Assembly (NCBI RefSeq): GCF_008386395.1
Contig: NZ_CP043761.1
Coordinates: 3,100,001-3,164,000 of the forward strand
Reading direction: 5' to 3'
DNA: 64,000 nucleotides
Source: Paenibacillus sp. 37
GTDB lineage: Bacteria > Bacillota > Bacilli > Paenibacillales > Paenibacillaceae
A program made the position numbers and the translations under genes. Positions 20,101 to 27,948 of this stretch are shown in pieces; the first letter of the stretch is position 1; each line of letters opens with the position of its first letter. The notes beneath the pieces were generated by a model, which did not search any database, was not told the origin of the DNA, and was given only the letters and a program-made list of their open reading frames with translations.

Positions 20101-20518
20101 CTACCAGCAACTGAAGAATAATCAGGCGGCAGAGGAGAATTTCCACAGAGCATCCATCGGTTTGAATGAACCGGCAAGCGCGATGTTTTATAATGATCAA
20201 CCGCCGGAATCCATCTATTATCAGGGTCTGGCCTGGCAGAAGCTTGGCAATGTGAAGGAAGCCAACCGACGCTTTAACAAACTCATTGACTATGCGGAAA
20301 GACATATGCACGATCACATCCGAATGGATTATTTTGCGGTATCTCTGCCCGATTTCCTGGTGTTTGACGATGATCTTAACCAGCGTAATGAAGAACATTG
20401 CCGATACATGCGAGCATTAGGTCTTCTTGGCCTTGGTCGGACAAATGAAGCCGAACTTGAGTTGGAGCGGGTTCTGGAGAAGAACCCCAATCATCAAGGG
20501 GCAGTCATCCATAGATAA
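17180..20518 (+). CDS. DUF5107 domain protein with C-terminal TPR repeats (1112 aa)
   Basis: The N-terminal 330 residues form a beta-rich domain of the DUF5107 type, related to galactose-mutarotase-like sugar-binding folds (ENEYVRIEMMPELGGRIYRALD, GGIEFNWPQHHRP, WWANPAVAVND). The remainder, about 480-1100, is helical with tetratricopeptide-type repeats (AYGTLLLRRGLLQDAEKHFRHA, AHYYLGNWLYDHKRYEEAITHWE). There is no signal peptide, so it is cytoplasmic. A TTG at 17180 is preferred because AGGAG lies 8 bases upstream; an in-frame GTG at 17171 sits on top of that ribosome site. The GH35 gene follows after 52 bases, suggesting a shared galactoside pathway. The enzymatic role, if any, is unknown. 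Confidence 0.75.
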   Translation: MNHVTAKSNVRIWEETRDIPTYGTGKPDKNPMFLEKRIYQGSSGKVYPHPVIDSIEDEAKMKSYRLIILENEYVRIEMMPELGGRIYRALDRTNNYDFVYYNRVIKPALVGLAGPWISGGIEFNWPQHHRPNTFGPVDYTFGSNEDGSATVWVGEIDRMYGTKMTAGFTLHPGKAYLEIHAEVYNRTSAPQTFLWWANPAVAVNDHTQSVFPPDVTAVLDHGKRDVSRFPIATGTYYKMDYSEGVDISRYKNIPVPTSYMAYKSDYNFVGGYDHGIQAGLLHVANHHISPGKKQWTWGNGEFGQAWDRQLTDEDGPYIELMTGIYTDNQPDFTWLQPYEAKSFSQYFMPYKGIGMVKNATIDAAVNLEMDETTGMVTVMVYATSVFEQATVEVIGPIAVYLHEKCNISPTELYKSSFPWSGQDEWHQLKLSVRTAEGKVLVTYQPERSEIQEVPDPAKPLPLPSEILTNEQLYLAGLHLEQYRHATYEPEPYYLEGLKRDATDIRLNIAYGTLLLRRGLLQDAEKHFRHAVQSLTWKNTNPYDSEAFYQLGLSLKLQGKQEEAYAALYKAVWSAQYQDTGYYMLAQIDTALHRDIEALDHIERSLIRNTRNYKARHLKVALLRRMGQDKQAIQYARETLELDPVEFGAAHELVLIYSGVTAPSEREQVEQAREHFHRLMRGDVYNYLNVAADYADSGLCEEALTVLSYVESENSRPYPMVGYAQAYLYRQLGDVEQARECLRQGKAAPTDYCFPNTLFEFMVLQDALAVDSNDARAHYYLGNWLYDHKRYEEAITHWETSREVDAAYSTVHRNLGLAYYNKSNRPDLALASLEEAFRLDSQDARIFYELDQLRKKMGYSCEHRIKQLEDHMELVHHRDDLYIEWVTLLNMQGSHQEAWNALQTRRFHPWEGGEGKVTGQYVTALTELAKRNLEKQQPELALELLKKALVYPENLGEGKLEGAGDNPVYFYLGCAYQQLKNNQAAEENFHRASIGLNEPASAMFYNDQPPESIYYQGLAWQKLGNVKEANRRFNKLIDYAERHMHDHIRMDYFAVSLPDFLVFDDDLNQRNEEHCRYMRALGLLGLGRTNEAELELERVLEKNPNHQGAVIHR

Positions 20519-20570
20519 TTGCTAATCGACTCAACCCTATCCCATATATACCGAAGGAGTTATATAATCC

Positions 20571-22910
20571 ATGAACGATAGTATAGCAGGAAGCCAGATT
20601 CGTTTTATACTGGATGCAAAAGATAAAGAGATTCGTGCGGGTCGCATGACGGGTAGTGGCGGCAAGAATCCACGAGGGGAGTCTTATGACTTTACCAACT
20701 ATTATATGCTTCGTAATGATAAACCTCATATTCCCGTGGTAGGTGAATTTCATTTCTCCAGATTCGCTTACTTACAGTGGGAAGAAGAATTACTGAAGAT
20801 GAAGGCAGGCGGGGTGAACATCGTCGCTTCGTATGTGTTCTGGAATTTTCACGAGGAGCAGGAAGGCGAGTTTAATTGGTCAGGAAATCTGAATTTGCGG
20901 CACTTCGTGGATCTGTGTGGCAAACATGAGCTGCCACTGATCGTGCGGATTGGTCCATTCTGTCATGGGGAAGTTCGTAATGGAGGGATGCCTGATTGGT
21001 TATTCAGTTATCCATTTGAAGTGAGATCGAATGATGAAGGGTATCTATATTATGCCAAGCGATTATATCGTGAGATTGCCCGTCAACTCAACGGTTGTTT
21101 TTATCAGGAGGGTGGCCCCGTAATAGCCGTACAGTTGGAAAATGAGTATATGCACGCTGGGGCACCTATGGATGCCTGGGGGTACACACGTGAAAAATAC
21201 ATTTCCTCTGGCCGGGACGGTCGTGAACATCTGAAGGTGCTTCGCGGTATTGCCGAAGAAGTCGGTATGCACCCCATGTTCTATACTGCTACGGCCTGGG
21301 GTAATGCTGCGGTGCCTGAAGAAGGAACGCTGCCTATGCTTGCGGGGTATGCGTACACACCATGGATTCCCAATCAGCCTCCAAGCCGAGAGTATTTATT
21401 CCAGGATCTGCATATGAATCCTGTTGAAGAAGTGGATTATGACAGTCTGGAGTATCCTGCGGCGTATTGCGAACTAGCAGGTGGCATGCAGGTCAGTTAT
21501 CATGCTCGGCCGGTTGTAGATGCGGACAGTGTTGAGGCGATGACCATTGTGAAGCTGGCAAATGGCAGTAATCTGGTTGGATATTATATGTATCACGGTG
21601 GAACCAATCCGGTAGGGCAAAAAACGTATATGAATGAACAGGCATTGCCTAAAATGACGTATGATTACCAAGCCCCGCTCGGGGAGTTTGGACGTATTGG
21701 TGAATCGTATAACCGCATTCGAACCTTGTCCATGTTTCTGGAAGCATACGGTGAGCTGCTTGCGCCAATGGGCAGTGTTATACCGGAAGAGCAACATTCG
21801 ATAACACCGGAGAACATGATGGATCTGCGCTGGTCTGTTCGTCAACAAGAAGGCTCAGGATTCCTGTTCATGAATAATTATCAGGATCATGTGGCGTTGC
21901 CTGATCGAGATATACAATTGGAGCTGCATACCGGCAAAGGGACTGCTTTTTATCCAAGAGAAGGCACGATGCAGCTGAAATCCGGCATGGCAGCCATTCT
22001 GCCTTTCCATATGAATCTGAATGGAATGAAGATCATTAGTGCTACCGTTCAGCCACTGACCCGATTTATGGTAAATCAGGAGCTCACGGCTGTGTTTTAT
22101 GCCCATGAAGGCATGAAGCCTGAGTATGTTATTGATGCAACATCTGTTATAAATGTGGATATGCCCGAAGGTGCCGTTTCCGAGCAGGGTAATGAAGTTA
22201 TTATTCACCCGATGGCTGGCATGGACCATCATCTGCGTATCACAACATCGGACGGTACGGTCATACGTATCATTACATTGACCCGTGAAGAGGCATTGCA
22301 TGCCTACCGTTTCCGTATGGGCGGAGAAGAGAGACTTGTGATTAGCAGCAGTCATCTGTATGTGCAGAATGAGATGCTCATATGCAACTCCCTGGAGCAA
22401 ACAGAGTTTGAGGTATCCTTCTATCCGGCTCCAGAGCATGTTTCACCTTCTAAATATGCTGTGTCATCCCAGTCAAAGCGGGGAATATTCGGTACGTACA
22501 CATTCCAGATTTCCCCTTACGAGCCGGCTGTAGAGGTTGATTATCCGAAAGAGTATGCAGCAACATTGAGATTGGATACAGCGTGGCCGGAACAAGTAGA
22601 TGACGTATGGGTTGAGATTGATTATGAAGGAGACGTTGCAGCAGCGCATATTCATCATCAGATGTTAACAGATCATATTCACTATGGGCATAGCTGGATG
22701 CTTGGTTTGAAGCAATCCCGTCATTTGTTGGCCGATCACGAGCTTCGTCTTTCCATAACTCCAATTCGAAGAGGAACGATCAAAAGTTATGTGAATCAGG
22801 CTTATGTGGAGCGGTTTGAGGGCGTGGAGATTGGGAAGTTTAACGAGATTCGGGTAAGACCACATTACCGGGTTGGGTTGGTATTGGCGGGAGTTAGGGA
22901 AGACACTTAG
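20571..22910 (+). CDS. Glycoside hydrolase family 35 beta-galactosidase-like enzyme (779 aa)
   Basis: The catalytic TIM barrel spans about residues 40-370: PVVGEFHFSRF, YVFWNFHEEQEGEFNW, RIGPFCHGEVRNGGMPDWL. The acid/base candidate is the Glu in AVQLENEY (near residue 190) and the nucleophile candidate is the Glu in YCELAGGMQ (near 299). C-terminal beta domains follow. There is no signal peptide, so it should act in the cytoplasm on imported galactosides such as oligosaccharides from plant galactans. It lies directly behind the DUF5107/TPR gene and probably shares its transcript. AAGGAG lies about 13 bases before the ATG. A terminator follows at 22981. Confidence 0.85.
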   Translation: MNDSIAGSQIRFILDAKDKEIRAGRMTGSGGKNPRGESYDFTNYYMLRNDKPHIPVVGEFHFSRFAYLQWEEELLKMKAGGVNIVASYVFWNFHEEQEGEFNWSGNLNLRHFVDLCGKHELPLIVRIGPFCHGEVRNGGMPDWLFSYPFEVRSNDEGYLYYAKRLYREIARQLNGCFYQEGGPVIAVQLENEYMHAGAPMDAWGYTREKYISSGRDGREHLKVLRGIAEEVGMHPMFYTATAWGNAAVPEEGTLPMLAGYAYTPWIPNQPPSREYLFQDLHMNPVEEVDYDSLEYPAAYCELAGGMQVSYHARPVVDADSVEAMTIVKLANGSNLVGYYMYHGGTNPVGQKTYMNEQALPKMTYDYQAPLGEFGRIGESYNRIRTLSMFLEAYGELLAPMGSVIPEEQHSITPENMMDLRWSVRQQEGSGFLFMNNYQDHVALPDRDIQLELHTGKGTAFYPREGTMQLKSGMAAILPFHMNLNGMKIISATVQPLTRFMVNQELTAVFYAHEGMKPEYVIDATSVINVDMPEGAVSEQGNEVIIHPMAGMDHHLRITTSDGTVIRIITLTREEALHAYRFRMGGEERLVISSSHLYVQNEMLICNSLEQTEFEVSFYPAPEHVSPSKYAVSSQSKRGIFGTYTFQISPYEPAVEVDYPKEYAATLRLDTAWPEQVDDVWVEIDYEGDVAAAHIHHQMLTDHIHYGHSWMLGLKQSRHLLADHELRLSITPIRRGTIKSYVNQAYVERFEGVEIGKFNEIRVRPHYRVGLVLAGVREDT

Positions 22911-22980
22911 TCTAAATGAGGGATTTAACAACAGATAAACAAGACTTAAGCAAGAGTTAACTGACGTTTATAATGCAGAG

Positions 22981-23020
22981 GGTTCTTTCTCCGAACGATT
23001 GTGAGGGGAGAGAACCTTTT
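22981..23020 (+). terminator. Terminator after the GH35 gene
   Basis: GGTTCTTTCTCC pairs with GGGGAGAGAACC, including wobble pairs, followed by TTTTTATT. Confidence 0.8.
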
Positions 23021-23070
23021 TATTGCTTTGTTATGTAAAACAAATGATTACTATTCATGGTAAAAAGATC

Positions 23071-23099
23071 TTGACTGGTAAGCGTTTTCAATTTATTAT
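23071..23099 (+). promoter_or_regulatory. Promoter of the mannanase gene with embedded cre site
   Basis: TTGACT 23071-23076 and TATTAT 23094-23099 are 17 bases apart. The spacer carries GGTAAGCGTTTTCA (23077-23090), one mismatch from the cre consensus TGNAANCGNWNNCA, which predicts CcpA carbon catabolite repression. The rest of the 361-base gap (to 23271) is an AT-rich untranslated leader of about 165 bases without further motifs that I can name. Confidence 0.7.
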
Positions 23100-23271
23100 A
23101 ACTCCATAACCTTAACGATAAAGTTTATTAAACTAAAAAACGTAATTATAATAAAGTTATTATTTGTTTATTTACTAACAAAAAACCTCTATTACCAACG
23201 ATTTTAGTTAACTTATTGCCTAGAGCAGGGTTAATTGAAATAAAAAAACAAATACAGGAGGTTCCAAACGA

Positions 23272-24252
23272 ATGGTTAATCTGAAAAAGTGTACCATATT
23301 CACGGTTATTGCTGCTCTCATGTTCATGGTATTAGGGAGTGCAGCACCCAAAGCATCTGCTGCCACAGGATTTTATGTAAGCGATAACAAGTTGTATGAT
23401 TCCACAGGCAAGGCCTTTGTCATCAGAGGTGTTAATCACGGACATTCCTGGTTCAAAAATGATCTGAATACCGCTATTCCTGCAATCGCCAAAACAGGTG
23501 CCAATACGGTACGCATTGTTCTTTCGAATGGTAGCCTGTACACCAAAGATGATCTGAACGCTGTTAAAAATATTATTAATGTGGTTAACCAAAATAAAAT
23601 GATTGCTGTACTTGAAGTGCATGACGCCACAGGGAAAGATGATTATAATTCGTTGGATGCGGCAGTGAACTACTGGATTAGTATTAAGGAAGCTTTGATA
23701 GGCAAAGAAGATCGGGTAATCGTCAACATCGCCAATGAATGGTATGGAACGTGGAATGGAAGTGCGTGGGCTGATGGTTACAAAAAAGCCATTCCGAAAC
23801 TCCGTAATGCCGGAATCAAAAATACGCTAATTGTGGATGCAGCTGGATGGGGACAGTTCCCTCAATCCATCGTGGATTATGGACAAAGTGTATTTGCAGC
23901 CGATTCTCAAAAGAATACCGTCTTCTCCATTCATATGTATGAGTATGCTGGCAAAGATGCTGCAACGGTCAAAGCCAATATGGAGAATGTGCTGAACAAA
24001 GGATTGGCTCTGATCATTGGTGAATTCGGGGGATATCACACAAACGGTGATGTGGACGAGTATGCCATCATGAGATATGGTCAGGAAAAAGGGGTAGGCT
24101 GGCTTGCTTGGTCTTGGTACGGAAACAGCTCTGGTCTGAACTATCTGGACATGGCCACAGGTCCGAACGGAAGCTTAACGAGTTTTGGCAACACCGTAGT
24201 TAATGATACCTATGGTATTAAAAACACTTCCCAAAAAGCGGGGATTTTCTAA
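23272..24252 (+). CDS. Secreted endo-1,4-beta-mannanase, GH5 subfamily 8 (326 aa)
   Basis: A Sec signal peptide occupies residues 1-30 (KASA/AT cleavage). The mature part is a single GH5 barrel with no carbohydrate-binding module. The sequence runs closely with Bacillus GH5_8 mannanases as I recall them: FYVSDNKLYDSTGKAFVIRGVNHGH, EVHDATG, NTLIVDAAGWGQFPQSI, FSIHMYEYAG. Catalytic residues are Glu156 in ANEWYG (acid/base) and Glu251 in IGEFGG (nucleophile). The enzyme would cut mannan and glucomannan outside the cell. A promoter with cre lies 170 bases upstream, AGGAGG precedes the ATG, and a terminator follows at 24271. Confidence 0.9.
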   Translation: MVNLKKCTIFTVIAALMFMVLGSAAPKASAATGFYVSDNKLYDSTGKAFVIRGVNHGHSWFKNDLNTAIPAIAKTGANTVRIVLSNGSLYTKDDLNAVKNIINVVNQNKMIAVLEVHDATGKDDYNSLDAAVNYWISIKEALIGKEDRVIVNIANEWYGTWNGSAWADGYKKAIPKLRNAGIKNTLIVDAAGWGQFPQSIVDYGQSVFAADSQKNTVFSIHMYEYAGKDAATVKANMENVLNKGLALIIGEFGGYHTNGDVDEYAIMRYGQEKGVGWLAWSWYGNSSGLNYLDMATGPNGSLTSFGNTVVNDTYGIKNTSQKAGIF

Positions 24253-24270
24253 TCCACCGATGAAACAGGA

Positions 24271-24302
24271 ACACTCTGACGGTTACGTCAGGGTGTTTTT
24301 TT
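24271..24302 (+). terminator. Terminator after the mannanase gene
   Basis: ACACTCTGAC pairs with GTCAGGGTGT (one wobble), followed by a T-run. Confidence 0.9.
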
Positions 24303-24343
24303 AATAAAATAGCTCAATCGTTGATAGTTTTTGAATATTTCCG

Positions 24344-24413
24344 TTTTGTTTTAAAATATTTTGTTTTCAAAATAAAACAAAGATGTTAAACTCGGATTAG
24401 GAATAAAACAAAC
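24344..24413 (+). promoter_or_regulatory. Array of four TTTTGTTTT/AAAACAAA motifs upstream of the rhamnose operon
   Basis: TTTTGTTTT occurs at 24344-24352 and 24359-24367, and the opposite orientation AAAACAAA at 24374-24381 and 24405-24412. Centre-to-centre distances are 15, 15 and 31 bases. Copies 2 and 3 form an inverted repeat. The array lies just before the rhaEW ribosome site and is probably an operator for a rhamnose regulator (DeoR or AraC type) encoded elsewhere. No convincing sigma-A promoter could be fixed in this stretch. Confidence 0.5.
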
Positions 24414-24431
24414 ATTATCGGAGGGAAACAA

Positions 24432-26501
24432 ATGGTACAGAGTTTATGGAATGCATCGCAGGCATCTGAGAAAACAACAGGACTTGAGCAGTTGGTTTAC
24501 CGATCCAATCTGATTGGATCTGATCGCAGTGTATGTAACATCTACGGTGGTAATACGTCTACCAAAACGACAGTGAAGGATTTTCGTGGTCGTGATGTAG
24601 AAGTAATGTATGTGAAGGGAAGCGGCTCTGATCTGGGTTCCATGGAAGCGAAACATTTTACCGGACTTGGGCTTGAAGACATTCGACCATTAATTGAACG
24701 TGAATCCATGTCGGATGAAGAGATGGTTGAATATCTGGGACATTGCATGATTGATGCCAAGCACCCGCGTGCCTCCATCGAGACTCTGCTGCATGCGTTC
24801 CTTCCATATAAACATGTGGATCATACGCACCCGGATGCGATTATCAGCCTGTGTTGTGCGCATAAAGGCAAGGAATTGGCGAAAGAGATCTACGGTGATC
24901 GATTTGTATGGGTGCCTTACGTACGTCCAGGGTTTACGTTATCTAAAATGATTGCTGAAAGCGTATTCTCGAATCCCAATGTCGAACTCGTACTGATGGA
25001 AAAACACGGACTTGTCACTTGGGGTGAAACATCCGAGGAATGTTACGCTCAAACGATCAAGATTATCAATGAAGCAGAAGCTTTCATCGAAGCACGGGTG
25101 AACGAAGAAAGTTTGTTTGGTGGTGTGAAGCACCCGGCGCTTGCCGCTGATGTTCGTCGTCAGATCGTATCACGTGTGATGCCAACGATTCGTGGAGCGG
25201 TATCGGATAGTAAAAAAATGATTTTATCCTTTGATGATCAAGAGGACGTACTTGCTTTTGTGGGAGGAGCAGATTCCCCGGAATTGTCTCAGGTGGGTGC
25301 AGCTTGCCCGGATCATCTGGTACATACCAAAGTGGTACCTCTGTTCATCGATTGGACGCCGGATGCGGAAGATATTGAAGGTTTAAAAGCCAAGCTGGTA
25401 GAAGGTGTAGCTGCCTACAAAGAGCAATATCAGCAGTATTTTGAGAGCAACAAAAACGAAGGTGATGTCATGTTCGAAGCGGCACCACGCGTTATTCTCA
25501 TTCCTGGTGTGGGCATGATTAACACAGGCAAGAGCTGGGCGCTTTCCCAAGTAAGCGGAGCGTTGTATCACAGAGCGATTGCTGTTATGCGTGGAGCTAC
25601 TAGCTTGGGTCAATTTGTATCACTCAGCGCAAACGAGTCTTACAATGTGGAGTACTGGCCGCTGGAATTGTATAAATTGTCTCTGGCTCCGGCCGAAACC
25701 GAATTCTCCCGCAAAGTGGCGTTTATCACAGGTGGCGCAGGTGGTATCGGAAGTGAAACAGCGCGGAGATTGGTATCTGAAGGCGCACATGTGGTGCTTG
25801 CTGATCTCAACCTGGAGGGCGCACAGAAGGTAGCACAGGAAATCAATGATCAGTACGGTGCGAATCGTGCTTATGCGCTAAAAATGGACGTAACCGATGA
25901 GGAAGCCGTTCAATCTGCGTATGCAGATGTTGCGGTGCAATATGGCGGAGTGGATATCATCGTGAACAATGCGGGACTAGCGACATCCAGCCCATTTGAC
26001 GAAACGTCCCTGAAGGAATGGAACCTGAACATGAATGTACTGGGTACAGGGTATTTCCTTGTGGCTCGTGAAGCGTTCAAGCTGATGAAACAGCAGGGTA
26101 TTGGGGGAAGCATGGTATTTATCGGTTCCAAGAACTCGGTGTATGCAGGTAAAAGTGCTTCTGCTTACAGCTCAGCGAAAGCGCTGGAAGCACATCTGGC
26201 ACGTTGTATTGCAGCAGAAGGTGGAGAGTATGGCATTCGTGTCAACACGATTCTTCCAGATGCCATTCTACAGGGTTCAGCAATCTGGAACGGTTCCTGG
26301 AGAAATGAACGAGCAGCTGCATATGGAATTGAACCGGATCAATTGGAAGAGTATTATCGCAAACGGACGACATTGCTCGTGAATATCTATCCAAGAGATA
26401 TTGCGGAAGGAATCGCATTCTTTGCTTCTTCGAAATCCGAAAAAACAACCGGTTGCATGATGACCATTGATGGCGGTGTACCGGCAGCATTTACACGTTA
26501 A
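24432..26501 (+). CDS. rhaEW: Bifunctional rhamnulose-1-phosphate aldolase / short-chain dehydrogenase (689 aa)
   Basis: Residues 1-400 are a class II aldolase (zinc ligands in VDHTHPDAI and the later EKHGL). Residues 430-689 are a classical SDR with the NAD motif [12 protein letters not shown], and Tyr/Lys in AYSSAKA. This fusion is the known rhamnose-catabolic enzyme (B. subtilis RhaEW/YuxG). It cleaves L-rhamnulose-1-phosphate to dihydroxyacetone phosphate and L-lactaldehyde and oxidises the aldehyde. It is followed 19 bases later by rhaA in one operon. Rhamnulokinase and rhamnose mutarotase genes are not present here. GGAGGG lies 7 bases before the ATG. Confidence 0.9.
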   Translation: MVQSLWNASQASEKTTGLEQLVYRSNLIGSDRSVCNIYGGNTSTKTTVKDFRGRDVEVMYVKGSGSDLGSMEAKHFTGLGLEDIRPLIERESMSDEEMVEYLGHCMIDAKHPRASIETLLHAFLPYKHVDHTHPDAIISLCCAHKGKELAKEIYGDRFVWVPYVRPGFTLSKMIAESVFSNPNVELVLMEKHGLVTWGETSEECYAQTIKIINEAEAFIEARVNEESLFGGVKHPALAADVRRQIVSRVMPTIRGAVSDSKKMILSFDDQEDVLAFVGGADSPELSQVGAACPDHLVHTKVVPLFIDWTPDAEDIEGLKAKLVEGVAAYKEQYQQYFESNKNEGDVMFEAAPRVILIPGVGMINTGKSWALSQVSGALYHRAIAVMRGATSLGQFVSLSANESYNVEYWPLELYKLSLAPAETEFSRKVAFITGGAGGIGSETARRLVSEGAHVVLADLNLEGAQKVAQEINDQYGANRAYALKMDVTDEEAVQSAYADVAVQYGGVDIIVNNAGLATSSPFDETSLKEWNLNMNVLGTGYFLVAREAFKLMKQQGIGGSMVFIGSKNSVYAGKSASAYSSAKALEAHLARCIAAEGGEYGIRVNTILPDAILQGSAIWNGSWRNERAAAYGIEPDQLEEYYRKRTTLLVNIYPRDIAEGIAFFASSKSEKTTGCMMTIDGGVPAAFTR

Positions 26502-26520
26502 AATAGGAGGGTTCTTGCGG

Positions 26521-27792
26521 ATGGATAACCAAGTTAAGCAAGCGTATGAAGCAGCCAAGGCATTGTATGCCCAACACGGAATAGATACGGACGAGGTGCT
26601 GAATAAACTCAGGGAGATCAAAGTATCCGTACACTGCTGGCAAGGCGACGATGTCAAAGGATTTCTGAATAAAGATGGGGAGTTAACAGGGGGTATTTCC
26701 GTTACAGGTCAATATCCGGGGGCTGCGACCACACCAGCAGAACTTCGTAACGATCTGGAGCAAGCTTTTGCTCTGATTCCCGGCAAACATAAGGTCAATC
26801 TGCACGCGATTTACACGGATACAGACGAGCAGGTTGAACTGGATCAGATTGAGCCAAAGCATTATGAGAAGTGGGTGAAATGGGCCAAAGAACAAGGACT
26901 CGGTCTGGACTTCAACCCAACATGTTTTTCCCATGAAAAATCAAGTGACGGGTTCACGCTCAGTCATCCAGACCCTGAAATTCGCAAGTTCTGGATTGAT
27001 CACTGCAAGGCATCCCGCCGGATTGGTGCTTACTTCGGGGAACAGCTTGGTCAGACTTGTGTAACCAATGTATGGGTACCGGATGGATTCAAGGATAATC
27101 CCGTTGATCGGTTGACACCACGCAAACGTCTCAAAGAATCGCTGGACGAAGTATTCGCTGAATCACTTAACCCGGAGCACAACCTGGACGCGGTAGAGAG
27201 TAAGCTGTTTGGTCTGGGTTCGGAAGCATATGTGGTGGGTTCTCATGAATTTTATATGGGTTACGGTTTGCAAAATGATACGTTGATCTGTCTTGATGCG
27301 GGTCATTTCCATCCAACAGAGGTTATTTCCAATAAACTGTCGTCCTTGTCATTGTTTACAAGTGGCATCCTGCTTCACGTAAGTCGCCCGATGCGTTGGG
27401 ATAGTGACCATGTGGTAATTATGGACGATGAGTTGCTGGAAATTGCCCGTGAACTGGTTCGACATGATCTGCTTGCGACCACACATATTGGACTGGATTT
27501 CTTTGATGCAAGCATTAATCGTGTAGCTGCATGGGTTGTGGGTACTCGCAACACAATCAAAGCCCTTCTCCGAGCGATGCTCGAACCGGTGAATGCCTTG
27601 AAACAAGCCGAGTTGGAAGGGGATTACACGTTGCGCCTTGCCTTAACGGAAGAGTTCAAATCCTATCCATTTGGCGCGATCTGGGACTACTATTGTGCTC
27701 AGCAAGGCGTTCCAGTCCGTGAAAAGTGGATCACCGATATCAAAACCTATGAACAAGACGTATTGCTACAGCGTGATAAATCGTTGGTGTAA
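26521..27792 (+). CDS. rhaA: L-rhamnose isomerase (423 aa)
   Basis: The sequence matches the RhaA family throughout: [14 protein letters not shown] near the start, [57 protein letters not shown] and [14 protein letters not shown], which include the metal-binding Glu/Asp/His residues of the barrel. It converts L-rhamnose to L-rhamnulose in the cytosol. The start at 26521 is set by AGGAGGG about 11 bases upstream; an in-frame upstream ATG at 26467 lies inside rhaEW and has no ribosome site. It is the second gene of the rhaEW-rhaA operon, closed by a terminator at 27813. Confidence 0.95.
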   Translation: MDNQVKQAYEAAKALYAQHGIDTDEVLNKLREIKVSVHCWQGDDVKGFLNKDGELTGGISVTGQYPGAATTPAELRNDLEQAFALIPGKHKVNLHAIYTDTDEQVELDQIEPKHYEKWVKWAKEQGLGLDFNPTCFSHEKSSDGFTLSHPDPEIRKFWIDHCKASRRIGAYFGEQLGQTCVTNVWVPDGFKDNPVDRLTPRKRLKESLDEVFAESLNPEHNLDAVESKLFGLGSEAYVVGSHEFYMGYGLQNDTLICLDAGHFHPTEVISNKLSSLSLFTSGILLHVSRPMRWDSDHVVIMDDELLEIARELVRHDLLATTHIGLDFFDASINRVAAWVVGTRNTIKALLRAMLEPVNALKQAELEGDYTLRLALTEEFKSYPFGAIWDYYCAQQGVPVREKWITDIKTYEQDVLLQRDKSLV

Positions 27793-27812
27793 CCGTATTA
27801 TTTTTCGTATAA

Positions 27813-27848
27813 ACCACTATGGAATGAAAATTCCGTGGTGGTTTTTTT
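27813..27848 (+). terminator. Terminator after rhaA
   Basis: ACCAC..GGAAT pairs with ATTCCGTGGTGGT around a short A-rich loop, with seven T following. Confidence 0.85.
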
Positions 27849-27948
27849 GGCATAATCACACTTAATGCATAAGTGAGGCGATTGCTTCCATACTAGGAAT
27901 ATAGATCCGTATCGCATAAGGTTGCCACGCAGAGGAGGAATAATAGCG

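Noticed and set aside
27859-27875. Inverted repeat CACTTA..TAAGTG before the RNase J gene
   Set aside because: Six-base arms with mismatched centre and no second copy; could be chance.
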